Source of the DNA: an uncultured Fidelibacterota bacterium
GTDB lineage: Bacteria; Marinisomatota; Marinisomatia; Marinisomatales; UBA1611
Reading direction: 5' to 3'
DNA length: 16,817 bases
Assembly: GCA_913043185.1 (NCBI GenBank)
Contig: CAJWMI010000036.1
Location: 1-16,817, forward strand
Part shown: positions 8,394 through 16,817 of the stretch, in pieces
Layout: each line of letters starts with the position of its first letter
How positions within the stretch are numbered: position 1 is the stretch's first letter
Program-made: the position numbers and the translations under genes
Notes under the pieces: generated by a model
Seen by the model: the letters and a program-made list of their open reading frames with translations, nothing else
Told to the model about the DNA's origin: nothing
Database searches by the model: none

Positions 8394-9086
8394 CTAATCT
8401 ATCTGAAAACTTAGATTTACACTATTTTCCTGATGGAGGATTGCCGAAACTGTGTCGCCTTTCTCTATCTTACCAACACCAGATGGTGTCCCAGAATAAA
8501 TCAAGTCACCTGGACCAAGTGGCACTGTTTGTGATAATAAAAATATAATTTCATTAACGGACCAAATCATTTTATCACAGCCTGAGTTTTGTCTAAGATC
8601 GCCATTTACACTGAGACTAATTTCTAATTCATCTGCATCTAAAGAGTCATCCTTTAACACGATCTCTGATATCGCTGCAGAACCAGAAAAAACTTTACCA
8701 CTTAGCCAAGGTTTCCCCGATTCTTTCGCTTTTTTCTGTATATCTCTTTTTGTGAGATCAACGCCTACGGCATATCCAAAGATCATATCTTTGGCTTCTG
8801 ACTTATGTATTTTATATCCACTATTAGATATAGCAACAACTAGCTCTACTTCATGGTGCAATTCATTTGTGTCGTCTGGATATTCTAGATTGCTTCCAGG
8901 TAATAATAATATTTCAGATACCTTTTGAAAAAAAAATGGTATTTCACGGTCTGGGTTACTGCCCATTTCAAGCGCATGGTCTCTATAATTTCTACCAACA
9001 CAGTATATATTCTTTACTGGAAAACTTAAATCCCGATTAAAAACAGGACATGCTACTAAAGGCGATGGGTTAATTATCCAGCCCAT
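8394..9086 (-). CDS. fumarylacetoacetate hydrolase (FAH) family protein, FAHD1/acylpyruvase-like
   Basis: A 230-residue cytoplasmic enzyme of the FAH superfamily, in the short-chain FAHD1/YcgM branch. Relatives hydrolyse acylpyruvates such as fumarylpyruvate or decarboxylate oxaloacetate using a Mg or Mn ion. Diagnostic elements are GRNYRDHALEMG (31-42, catalytic His37), the metal ligands Glu79 and Glu81 in HHEVELVV, Asp110 in GYAVGVDLTKRD, Lys131 in SGKVF and the C-terminal IYSGTPSGVG. It is a single catalytic domain, slightly above the core length. Its ATG directly follows the TAA of the DppA-type gene (TAAATG), and its TAG is one base before the DUF1460 gene. It is therefore translationally locked into a putative cell-wall salvage operon, although no FAH reaction is a recognised step there. 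The substrate cannot be assigned. Confidence 0.88.
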   Translation of the reverse strand: MGWIINPSPLVACPVFNRDLSFPVKNIYCVGRNYRDHALEMGSNPDREIPFFFQKVSEILLLPGSNLEYPDDTNELHHEVELVVAISNSGYKIHKSEAKDMIFGYAVGVDLTKRDIQKKAKESGKPWLSGKVFSGSAAISEIVLKDDSLDADELEISLSVNGDLRQNSGCDKMIWSVNEIIFLLSQTVPLGPGDLIYSGTPSGVGKIEKGDTVSAILHQENSVNLSFQID

Positions 9087-9887
9087 TTACACACAGAACA
9101 GGATAAAACGCATTATATTATCGTAGTCTCTGTCTTCATAACAAACACTCTTTGAGGTCAACATTTTTGCGCCAGGATATTGTGACGCTTTATACGCGTC
9201 TACATGCTTCATATATCTAATTGTTAGTTTGAATCTGCTGGGATACGCCCACGTACATTTCTTTAATTCACCATTTAGTGACTCTTCTGATTTTCTTCTT
9301 ATAATGTTTATGGATAATCCAGGCTGTAGACTAATAGAGGAATCGCCAGCACCATGCATTGTGGCATGTGTAACCGTATTAGGACTAATATTTTTTACTT
9401 CTTTACAAATAACACTGTCACCAGATACAAAGGTTAGAGGAATATGATATTTTGATGCAATTGTCCCATGTAACAGAAGTTCAGATGCTTGCACATCATT
9501 TAATATAATTCTTTCGATTTTGGCGCTTGACATCGTGTGAGCAAGAGGATTACCACCGCTTCCTGCTCTTGCGTGATACCCTACCAGCATAAGTGCATCA
9601 AACCTGCTATTTATTTCCTGCAGCATAGAGTATGGATGACCGCTCCAGCCACGTATTATCTTTGCTCTTTTCGGTAAATATGATGGTAAAATATTTCTAC
9701 CGGAGTAGTGAGCATCTTTCACCAGTATTTCTTTAGCGCCAGCTGCTATTGCACCCTCACACGCGGCAGCCACTTCTAGAGACATTTGCTCCTGAAACTG
9801 ACTATAGGCAGACTTATTATGGTCAACCTCTTCCCAGTGAGACACGCCAGTGACGCCTTCCATGTCTGCACTTATGTATACTTTCAT
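9087..9887 (-). CDS. dppA: M55 family D-aminopeptidase (DppA-type)
   Basis: A 266-residue cytoplasmic zinc peptidase of family M55. Bacillus subtilis DppA releases N-terminal D-amino acids from peptides such as D-Ala-D-Ala and is linked to use of cell-wall peptides. Zinc-ligand positions are conserved: MKVYISADMEG (Asp8, Glu10), KDAH (His60) and GYHARAG (His105). NPLAHTMSS (His117) and NDVQASE (Glu136) match further active-site elements. Length is close to the family norm, and there is no signal peptide. It is the first gene of a tight minus-strand operon (0 and 1 base to the next genes) and diverges from the perR-like gene across 137 bases. Neighbouring predicted LD-carboxypeptidase and amidase-like lipoproteins support muropeptide use. 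The symbol reflects family resemblance. Confidence 0.88.
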   Translation of the reverse strand: MKVYISADMEGVTGVSHWEEVDHNKSAYSQFQEQMSLEVAAACEGAIAAGAKEILVKDAHYSGRNILPSYLPKRAKIIRGWSGHPYSMLQEINSRFDALMLVGYHARAGSGGNPLAHTMSSAKIERIILNDVQASELLLHGTIASKYHIPLTFVSGDSVICKEVKNISPNTVTHATMHGAGDSSISLQPGLSINIIRRKSEESLNGELKKCTWAYPSRFKLTIRYMKHVDAYKASQYPGAKMLTSKSVCYEDRDYDNIMRFILFCV

Positions 9888-10024
9888 TGCTAGAAATTAA
9901 TAGCTATATAGATACTAAAAAAAGCTCTTAGGAAAAAATGTAAAAGGTACTTTTGTTTATATAAATATGAGCTATCTGTTAAACATTAATTAGGAATTAT
10001 TACTAGTTAATAATAATTTTAAAT
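9888..10024. promoter_or_regulatory. divergent intergenic region, dppA-like / perR-like promoters
   Basis: This 137-base, very AT-rich gap separates the divergent D-aminopeptidase and Fur-family genes and should contain both promoters. TATAAA at 9960-9965 is a possible -10 element for the plus-strand peroxide-response unit. The only strong dyad I see is the inverted repeat next to the repressor start, listed separately. No RNA-gene-like structure is apparent. Confidence 0.4.
9995..10018. promoter_or_regulatory. near-palindrome, candidate PerR/Fur-type operator
   Basis: The arms AATTATTA (9995-10002) and TAATAATT (10011-10018) are perfect inverted 8-mers around an 8-base centre that pairs partly. 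The site ends six bases before the GTG of the Fur-family repressor gene. Fur-family regulators bind AT-rich palindromes and commonly repress their own operons, so this is a good candidate operator for autoregulation and control of katG. It does not match the Bacillus PerR box (7-1-7) exactly. In DNA this AT-rich, some dyads arise by chance. Confidence 0.4.
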
Positions 10025-12536
<2,512 letters not shown>

Positions 12537-12572
12537 ATTGTTAAATAACTAATTAATAAAAAGGAATAAAAA

Positions 12573-12770
12573 ATGGCTAAATATGAATGTGATCACTGCG
12601 GCATGGGATTAGAAGACCTTAAATGCGCAAAATGTGGAACATCACTAGCACATGATCATCTAACAAAAGATGATGGCACACAAGTTGCTATAGCTAAATG
12701 TCCCGAAGGCCACGGCAAAATAAAATCACCTATGTGTTGCGGTCATGATATGGCATGTGAATTGAATTAA
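12573..12770 (+). CDS. small cysteine/histidine-rich zinc-ribbon-like protein
   Basis: A 65-residue protein with nine cysteines and several histidines. Residues C6xxC9 and C18xxC21 form a classical zinc-ribbon pair. A second cluster (C43, H47, C55, C56, H58, C62) ends in SPMCCGHDM, which is reminiscent of the CCGxPM end of desulforedoxin-like iron sites. It has no signal peptide or membrane segment. AAGGA at 12561-12565 is seven bases from the ATG, giving good translation signals, and a strong terminator follows. It is 36 bases after katG on the same strand and is therefore probably a third member of the peroxide-response operon. A metal-binding or redox role is plausible, but I cannot assign a function. 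The length and dense motif content argue against a chance open frame. Confidence 0.8.
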   Translation: MAKYECDHCGMGLEDLKCAKCGTSLAHDHLTKDDGTQVAIAKCPEGHGKIKSPMCCGHDMACELN

Positions 12771-12816
12771 TTTGTGAAAAAATTAAAAAAATAATTTTCA
12801 CCTATTATTTCTATTT

Positions 12817-12842
12817 AAAAAGGCTCCTTCTGGAGCCTTTTT
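12817..12842. terminator. bidirectional rho-independent terminator
   Basis: A perfect hairpin: AAAAAGGCTCC (12817-12827), loop TTCT, GGAGCCTTTTT (12832-12842). It carries A and T tracts on either side, so it works in both directions. It ends the perR-katG-small protein unit on the plus strand and the EamA transporter gene on the minus strand. Its right end overlaps the stop codon of the transporter gene (12841-12843). Confidence 0.92.
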
Positions 12843-13659
12843 ATTTTTTGAGTATACCTCTTAGTACGACACCGCCCAAGACCATTGTTCCACCTAAAAA
12901 CGACCACGGGCCCAAGGTCTCACCAAGAATAATAAATACTAATATAGGATTAAGTATCGGCTCAATAATCGGGAAAATTATAGCATCTAAGGCAGTTACA
13001 TACTTTATAGCTGTAGTATATAATATGTATGGTATTCCAAGCTGAAAAATGCCTAAGACCAATACTAATATCACAGGCTTTATCTCTAAGCTTATACTGG
13101 TCGCAATAACAGGAAGACCAATGACCAATGTTAGTATATTCCCCAAAAGCACAGAATCAGATGGTGAATCATCTTTTTGTTTTCGTAATAGTAAAGTCAG
13201 AGCAGCAAAGCTCATTCCAGAGAATATGGCAAAAATATTTCCTGTAAAACCATCTAGAGTTAGTTCATCAATAAAAAATAACGCCAGTCCAGTTAATAAA
13301 ATAGCTATTGTAGCCCAATCAACTATCGTAGATCTCTCTCCAAGAAACATATATCCAAAGAGGGCAACATAGACAGGTGCAGTGTATTGCAATAAAATAG
13401 CATTTCCAGCAGTAGTTAGTTTATTCGCCATAACAAATAGTGTAACAACAAGCGCATAACAACAGGCCGCTACTATTTTTGATCTTGAAAGGGTTAGTTT
13501 ATTTCCACTGCTAAATAGATAAATAACTATGGCAGCGATTCCGCCTCTAAGTCCAGATATAGCTAGCGGCGGCCAGGGGATACTTTTAATTAGTAGTCCC
13601 CCCAAAGACCATAAAGCTCCAGCGAGAACTAATAATATTATTGCCTTATTTCTTTTCAA
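12841..13659 (-). CDS. EamA-type drug/metabolite transporter family permease
   Basis: A 272-residue polytopic membrane protein with about ten hydrophobic segments arranged as two tandem EamA repeats (residues about 6-130 and 138-270). Each repeat closes with a family-like glycine/proline pattern: VALFGYMFLGERST near 98-111 and FPIIEPILNPILVFIILGE in the second half. Members export amino acids, nucleobases or other small metabolites; the substrate here is unknown. The start is TTG at 13659. The first membrane segment begins six residues later, no in-frame ATG lies upstream before a stop, and no Shine-Dalgarno is visible. It follows a terminator on the same strand by 22 bases, so it probably has its own closely packed promoter. 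It ends in the shared bidirectional hairpin. Confidence 0.85.
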   Translation of the reverse strand: MKRNKAIILLVLAGALWSLGGLLIKSIPWPPLAISGLRGGIAAIVIYLFSSGNKLTLSRSKIVAACCYALVVTLFVMANKLTTAGNAILLQYTAPVYVALFGYMFLGERSTIVDWATIAILLTGLALFFIDELTLDGFTGNIFAIFSGMSFAALTLLLRKQKDDSPSDSVLLGNILTLVIGLPVIATSISLEIKPVILVLVLGIFQLGIPYILYTTAIKYVTALDAIIFPIIEPILNPILVFIILGETLGPWSFLGGTMVLGGVVLRGILKK

Positions 13660-13681
13660 ATTTTGATTTTTTTAATAAAAC

Positions 13682-13709
13682 AAAAAGCCTCAGAATACTG
13701 AGGCTTTTT
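13682..13709 (-). terminator. rho-independent terminator behind the PuuD-like gene
   Basis: Hairpin with arms AAAAAGCCTCAG (13682-13693) and CTGAGGCTTTTT (13698-13709) around loop AATA, perfectly paired. On the minus strand it follows the stop of the PuuD-like gene by 26 bases and ends in a U-tract. The matching A-tract would let it act on plus-strand transcripts too, but no plus-strand gene ends here. Confidence 0.88.
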
Positions 13710-13735
13710 ATCATTAATTATATAATACTGTGAAT

Positions 13736-14554
13736 CTAAAAACCTTTTACAGTACCAGATTTTTTATAAAGTTGCCAAACAATGTGCCAACCTAAAGCTA
13801 CTATAATAAGTAATACCAACCAATTTGTGGAATCTGTGATGCCAAAATTACCACCGGCAAAAACAGTTGTATGCTGGTTCATCATGGTCCAAATCAGCGG
13901 CACACTCATATAAGTGTTGTGTTTAGATCTTAGCCCAGCTAAAACTACAAGATCACCATCAGGAGCGTCACCATTTTTTATTGCTGTAATTATGCTCTGC
14001 TGAGCCGGCCAAATTCTAAACCAGACATTAAAAGCCATAATTGTACCAAAAAGAGCACCAAGATGAATGTTAAATGCTCTATAACTAAATTGACCATAAA
14101 ACTTCATTAAATAAATAATCCCGGCTATCAAAAAAAATGTTACTATTGTCATCACTTTTACATCTTTAATTAACCCACTACGATATAAATAATCGTAAGC
14201 AAATACGGTAACAAATGTAATCAATATCATTAAGTGAGAGAGCCCAGTTACTTCTGCACCTGAATCAAACATAAGATTTCCTACTGACTCACCCATTGAA
14301 AGTGATCCATGCCAGTATACAACATAAAGTAATATTAGACCAGTGGCCCATGTCCATGCAGCCCCCCAACGAAAGAAGTATAATGCTCTAGGCATTAATT
14401 CTGGAACAACTTTTTGCTTAGAATCTTTGTCCATTGTTGCAACGACGTGTCCATTAATCCAGTTAAAATAATACAATAATCCAATCCAGGTGATTCCAGC
14501 AATAATGTGTAACCATCTGGCAATGGGGTTAGCTACTTCTACAAATAAATCCAT
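13736..14554 (-). CDS. PuuD-like membrane protein (urate oxidase N-terminal / DUF989 domain), no cytochrome c domain
   Basis: A 272-residue integral membrane protein with roughly seven to eight hydrophobic segments. ANPIARWLHIIAGITWIG (8-25) and the histidine-containing NIHLGALFGTIMAFNVWFRIWP (162-183) match the membrane domain of PuuD urate hydroxylases (PF06181). Canonical PuuD is about 400 residues and carries a C-terminal cytochrome c; here there is no CxxCH and the protein ends after the membrane domain. Intramembrane histidines (H16, H107, H164, H257) could hold b-type heme, by analogy only. No purine-degradation gene is in view, so urate oxidation should not be assumed; a respiratory or electron-transfer role is equally possible. 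GAAAGGAT lies seven bases before the ATG. It follows glutamate dehydrogenase by 79 bases and is closed by a hairpin terminator. Confidence 0.75.
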   Translation of the reverse strand: MDLFVEVANPIARWLHIIAGITWIGLLYYFNWINGHVVATMDKDSKQKVVPELMPRALYFFRWGAAWTWATGLILLYVVYWHGSLSMGESVGNLMFDSGAEVTGLSHLMILITFVTVFAYDYLYRSGLIKDVKVMTIVTFFLIAGIIYLMKFYGQFSYRAFNIHLGALFGTIMAFNVWFRIWPAQQSIITAIKNGDAPDGDLVVLAGLRSKHNTYMSVPLIWTMMNQHTTVFAGGNFGITDSTNWLVLLIIVALGWHIVWQLYKKSGTVKGF

Positions 14555-14633
14555 TGTTATCCTTTCTAAAACTCCCGTTTCAATTTATTTACAATTATAT
14601 TAAATGAAAAATTATTATGTGTTTTATAAATCC

Positions 14634-15866
14634 TTATCCACCTCTCAATGTATATGACCGTTCTACTCTATCAATTGCAACCATGAAAGATGCTATTCGC
14701 ATAGGAATTTTTTGTTTCATCTTCACATCATGTACTTCTTTAAAGGCTTGGACCATTTTGGCTTCCAATTTTTTATTAACCTCATCTTCTGTCCATTTAA
14801 ATTGCTGAAGGTTTTGCACCCATTCAAAATATGAAACAGTAACTCCTCCTGCGTTGGTCAAAATATCTGGTATGATTGATATTTTCTGCTTCCATAGTTT
14901 ATTTGCTGCTTCTCCTGTTACAGGACCATTTGCTGCTTCAATGATTACCTTACAATCTAATGAGTCTACATTTGATTCGTTAATGGCACTACCCAATGCA
15001 GCAGGGATCAAGAAATCACATTCTAAAGCCAATAACTCTTCATTGGATATTCTCTTGCCCTGTCCAAATCCATCTATTGTCCTATTCTTATAATTGTAAT
15101 CAAACAATTCTGAAACATTAAAACCATTTGGATCATATAGTCCTCCAGAGATATCACTTACTCCAATAATTTTACACCCATATTCATCTAAGAATTTTGC
15201 AGTGTATGAACCAACATTGCCAAAACCTTGGATTACTACTTTAGCATTATTTAATTCAATTCCCCATTTCTCTGCAGTTTCTCGAGTAATTATCGCGGTA
15301 CCTCTTCCTGTGGCCGCCTCTCTCCCTTCTGAGCCTCCTAGCTCTAATGGCTTTCCTGTAACAATTCCAGGAGTATAACCATGCAGCTGACTATACTCAT
15401 CCATAAACCAGCTCATTACCTGTGCATTCGTGTTAACATCAGGCGCAGGTATATCAATATTCACACCAATAATTGGATCAATGGCACGGAAAAATCTCCT
15501 GGAAATTCTTTCTAATTCTGTTTCACTATAATCACCGGGATTCATTCCAATACCGCCTTTACCTCCACCATACGGAATGTCGACTAGTGAAGTTTTCCAA
15601 GTCATTAATGTCGCTAATGATCTTACCTCATCTATGTCAACATGGTGGTGATACCTAATTCCCCCCTTAAATGGGCCCCTAGTATTATTATGCTGTACTC
15701 TAAAACCTATAACGCTATCGATTTCACCATTGTCTTTTCTAAATGGAATTTCAACTTGTAGTTCACGATCAGGAATTTCTAAGGATTTAGCTATGTTTGA
15801 TTTTAAACCTAAGTTTTCAACGGCTGATTTATATGCTGCTGATGTTGGATCAGTGCTTGATGACAT
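14634..15866 (-). CDS. gdhA: glutamate dehydrogenase (Glu/Leu/Phe/Val dehydrogenase family)
   Basis: A 410-residue cytoplasmic hexamer-type enzyme interconverting glutamate and 2-oxoglutarate plus ammonium with NAD(P). The substrate domain shows GPFKGGIRYH (Lys67), TWKTSLVDIPYGGGKGGI (Lys91 and catalytic Lys103) and PAPDVNT (Asp143). The Rossmann domain starts with the QGFGNVGS loop (213-220), and the conserved AANGPVT and TNAGGVTVSYFEW segments follow. The length and the PYGGGKGGI form fit the approximately 420-residue clade found in archaea and many bacteria. Cofactor preference cannot be settled by eye. GGAG (complement of 15880-15883) lies 13 bases before the ATG. It may be co-transcribed with the universal stress protein upstream (91-base gap) and the PuuD-like gene downstream. 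It links nitrogen and central carbon metabolism. Confidence 0.96.
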   Translation of the reverse strand: MSSSTDPTSAAYKSAVENLGLKSNIAKSLEIPDRELQVEIPFRKDNGEIDSVIGFRVQHNNTRGPFKGGIRYHHHVDIDEVRSLATLMTWKTSLVDIPYGGGKGGIGMNPGDYSETELERISRRFFRAIDPIIGVNIDIPAPDVNTNAQVMSWFMDEYSQLHGYTPGIVTGKPLELGGSEGREAATGRGTAIITRETAEKWGIELNNAKVVIQGFGNVGSYTAKFLDEYGCKIIGVSDISGGLYDPNGFNVSELFDYNYKNRTIDGFGQGKRISNEELLALECDFLIPAALGSAINESNVDSLDCKVIIEAANGPVTGEAANKLWKQKISIIPDILTNAGGVTVSYFEWVQNLQQFKWTEDEVNKKLEAKMVQAFKEVHDVKMKQKIPMRIASFMVAIDRVERSYTLRGG

Positions 15867-15957
15867 AATTTCTTAGTACTCCTTCTTTATTTATAACTTA
15901 ATCTACTCTTCATTATGCAAACAAAAAATCTGAAAATGATAACCATCCTCATATCAT

Positions 15958-16817
15958 TTATTTAACTATTAGAATTGGAACATTACACTTATTCATCACC
16001 GAAAGAGGTTTACTTCCCTTAAAATATCTTTTTATAGGACTCATATTAGAAGCCCTCATCACTATTATCTTATCATCATTTGCTTTTTCTATAATTTTTT
16101 CGACTGGGTCACCTTTTTCTTCTAATTGCGTGTATTCAACTCCTGATCTTCGAATTAATTTTATTATTTTTGTGACGTTAAGATTATCGGCGTCATCGGT
16201 AGATACTCCATTATCTATTACAGTAACAATATCTATACCTATTTTATACGCTAATGCAACTCGAATTCCATATTTTGCTGCTTTCATCGAACCAAGAGAA
16301 TCATCGATTGGTAACAATACCCTATTGAATTTTTCAGTGTCATAGTTATTAACCACTAAGATTGAACTATTGATATATTGCAGTAGATCATGAGACATAT
16401 TTCTTTTTTGACTTTTTCCTACTATAGTTACATCATAGCCACCATATTGCACCTCTTCTCTTAGCTCAGAAATAATATCTCCATTCCGAAGTATCAGATT
16501 TACATCTTCGCAAACAGTCCCTGATAGGTAAACTAATTTTCTGTCTTCACCATCATCAATCAATCTATTCTTAGGAAATCCAGTTTCTATCTGTTTAGAA
16601 TCAATTAGACCATTATCAGACAAATAATTAAATGCCCACTCAAGTACGTCAACACCAGGTGGATCAAAATCCCAGGACTCCATTTGATCCTGAGCAAGTT
16701 CAACTAACTGAGAGCTAAATTCACTAATTTTCTCGCCGACATCGATGATAGTCACTTTGGCGTTAAACGCCTGAGCAACCTTCATCCCTAGGTGAAGTGT
16801 AGGCTCAGAATAATGTT
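15958..16817 (-). CDS. tandem universal stress protein (UspA family), 5' end cut by window edge
   Basis: Two UspA-like domains in tandem. The second begins at FNRVLLPIDDS, about 153 residues after the methionine encoded at 16785, and ends in NVPILIVK. That methionine is not the true start. The frame stays open to the window edge and adds HYSEPTLHLG just before MKVAQAFNAKVTIIDVGEK, which is the normal helix-strand order of a Usp domain, so the gene continues beyond base 16817. The nucleotide-binding G-2x-G-9x-G(S/T) pattern is degenerate in both halves: GKSQKRNM in the first, and MRASNMSPIKRYFKGSKP with only the last glycine in the second. ATP binding is therefore doubtful. Universal stress proteins aid survival under starvation or respiratory stress, and this one precedes glutamate dehydrogenase. 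Confidence 0.85.
   Translation of the reverse strand, partial: HYSEPTLHLGMKVAQAFNAKVTIIDVGEKISEFSSQLVELAQDQMESWDFDPPGVDVLEWAFNYLSDNGLIDSKQIETGFPKNRLIDDGEDRKLVYLSGTVCEDVNLILRNGDIISELREEVQYGGYDVTIVGKSQKRNMSHDLLQYINSSILVVNNYDTEKFNRVLLPIDDSLGSMKAAKYGIRVALAYKIGIDIVTVIDNGVSTDDADNLNVTKIIKLIRRSGVEYTQLEEKGDPVEKIIEKANDDKIIVMRASNMSPIKRYFKGSKPLSVMNKCNVPILIVK

Overview
The window looks like a chromosomal segment of an AT-rich, Gram-negative, probably marine bacterium of the FCB group. The best clue is the secreted protein at 5699-7564. It ends in a type IX secretion (T9SS/Por)-type sorting domain with the 'NYPNPFN' signature common in Marinimicrobia, Calditrichaeota, Ignavibacteria and relatives. Two lipoprotein signal sequences (minus strand, 4598-5644 and 7568-8392) show that there is an outer envelope to which proteins are anchored. 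Candidatus Marinimicrobia (SAR406) is my best guess from overall character, but this is an inference. Coding density is very high, with no gene-free stretch over about 180 bases. I see no tRNA, rRNA, CRISPR, insertion sequence or phage gene.

Layout. (1) 177-3020, plus strand: an NhaC-family antiporter with an unusual exported N-terminal extension, followed 18 bases later by an agmatinase-family ureohydrolase. (2) 3032-4507, minus: CoA-acylating methylmalonate-semialdehyde dehydrogenase, convergent with the ureohydrolase. (3) 4598-9887: a block whose members mostly point to peptidoglycan breakdown. It holds an exported LD-carboxypeptidase lipoprotein (minus), a GHL10/DigH-like glycoside hydrolase with a T9SS tail (plus), and a minus-strand run of DppA-type D-aminopeptidase, fumarylacetoacetase-family enzyme and DUF1460 amidase-like lipoprotein, spaced by 0 and 1 base. 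(4) 10025-12770, plus: a peroxide-response unit of PerR-like Fur-family repressor, catalase-peroxidase KatG and a 65-residue cysteine-rich small protein. A near-palindrome lies in front of the repressor and a strong terminator lies behind the unit. (5) 12841-16817, minus: an EamA-type exporter, a stand-alone PuuD-like membrane protein, glutamate dehydrogenase and a tandem universal stress protein cut by the right edge.

How the genes may work together. Region 3 can be read as a scavenging chain. A surface or secreted glycosidase opens glycan strands, envelope-anchored amidase-like and LD-carboxypeptidase enzymes trim the peptides, and a cytoplasmic D-aminopeptidase releases D-amino acids. The FAH-family enzyme, translationally locked between two of these, is the odd member. 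Region 4 is a classical peroxide sensor-effector pair plus a poorly known small metal-binding protein, which is the best candidate for a new component. Region 1 pairs a cation/substrate exchanger with a guanidino-group hydrolase, which suggests uptake and hydrolysis of a guanidino compound. Ordinary metabolic and stress genes fill the remainder.
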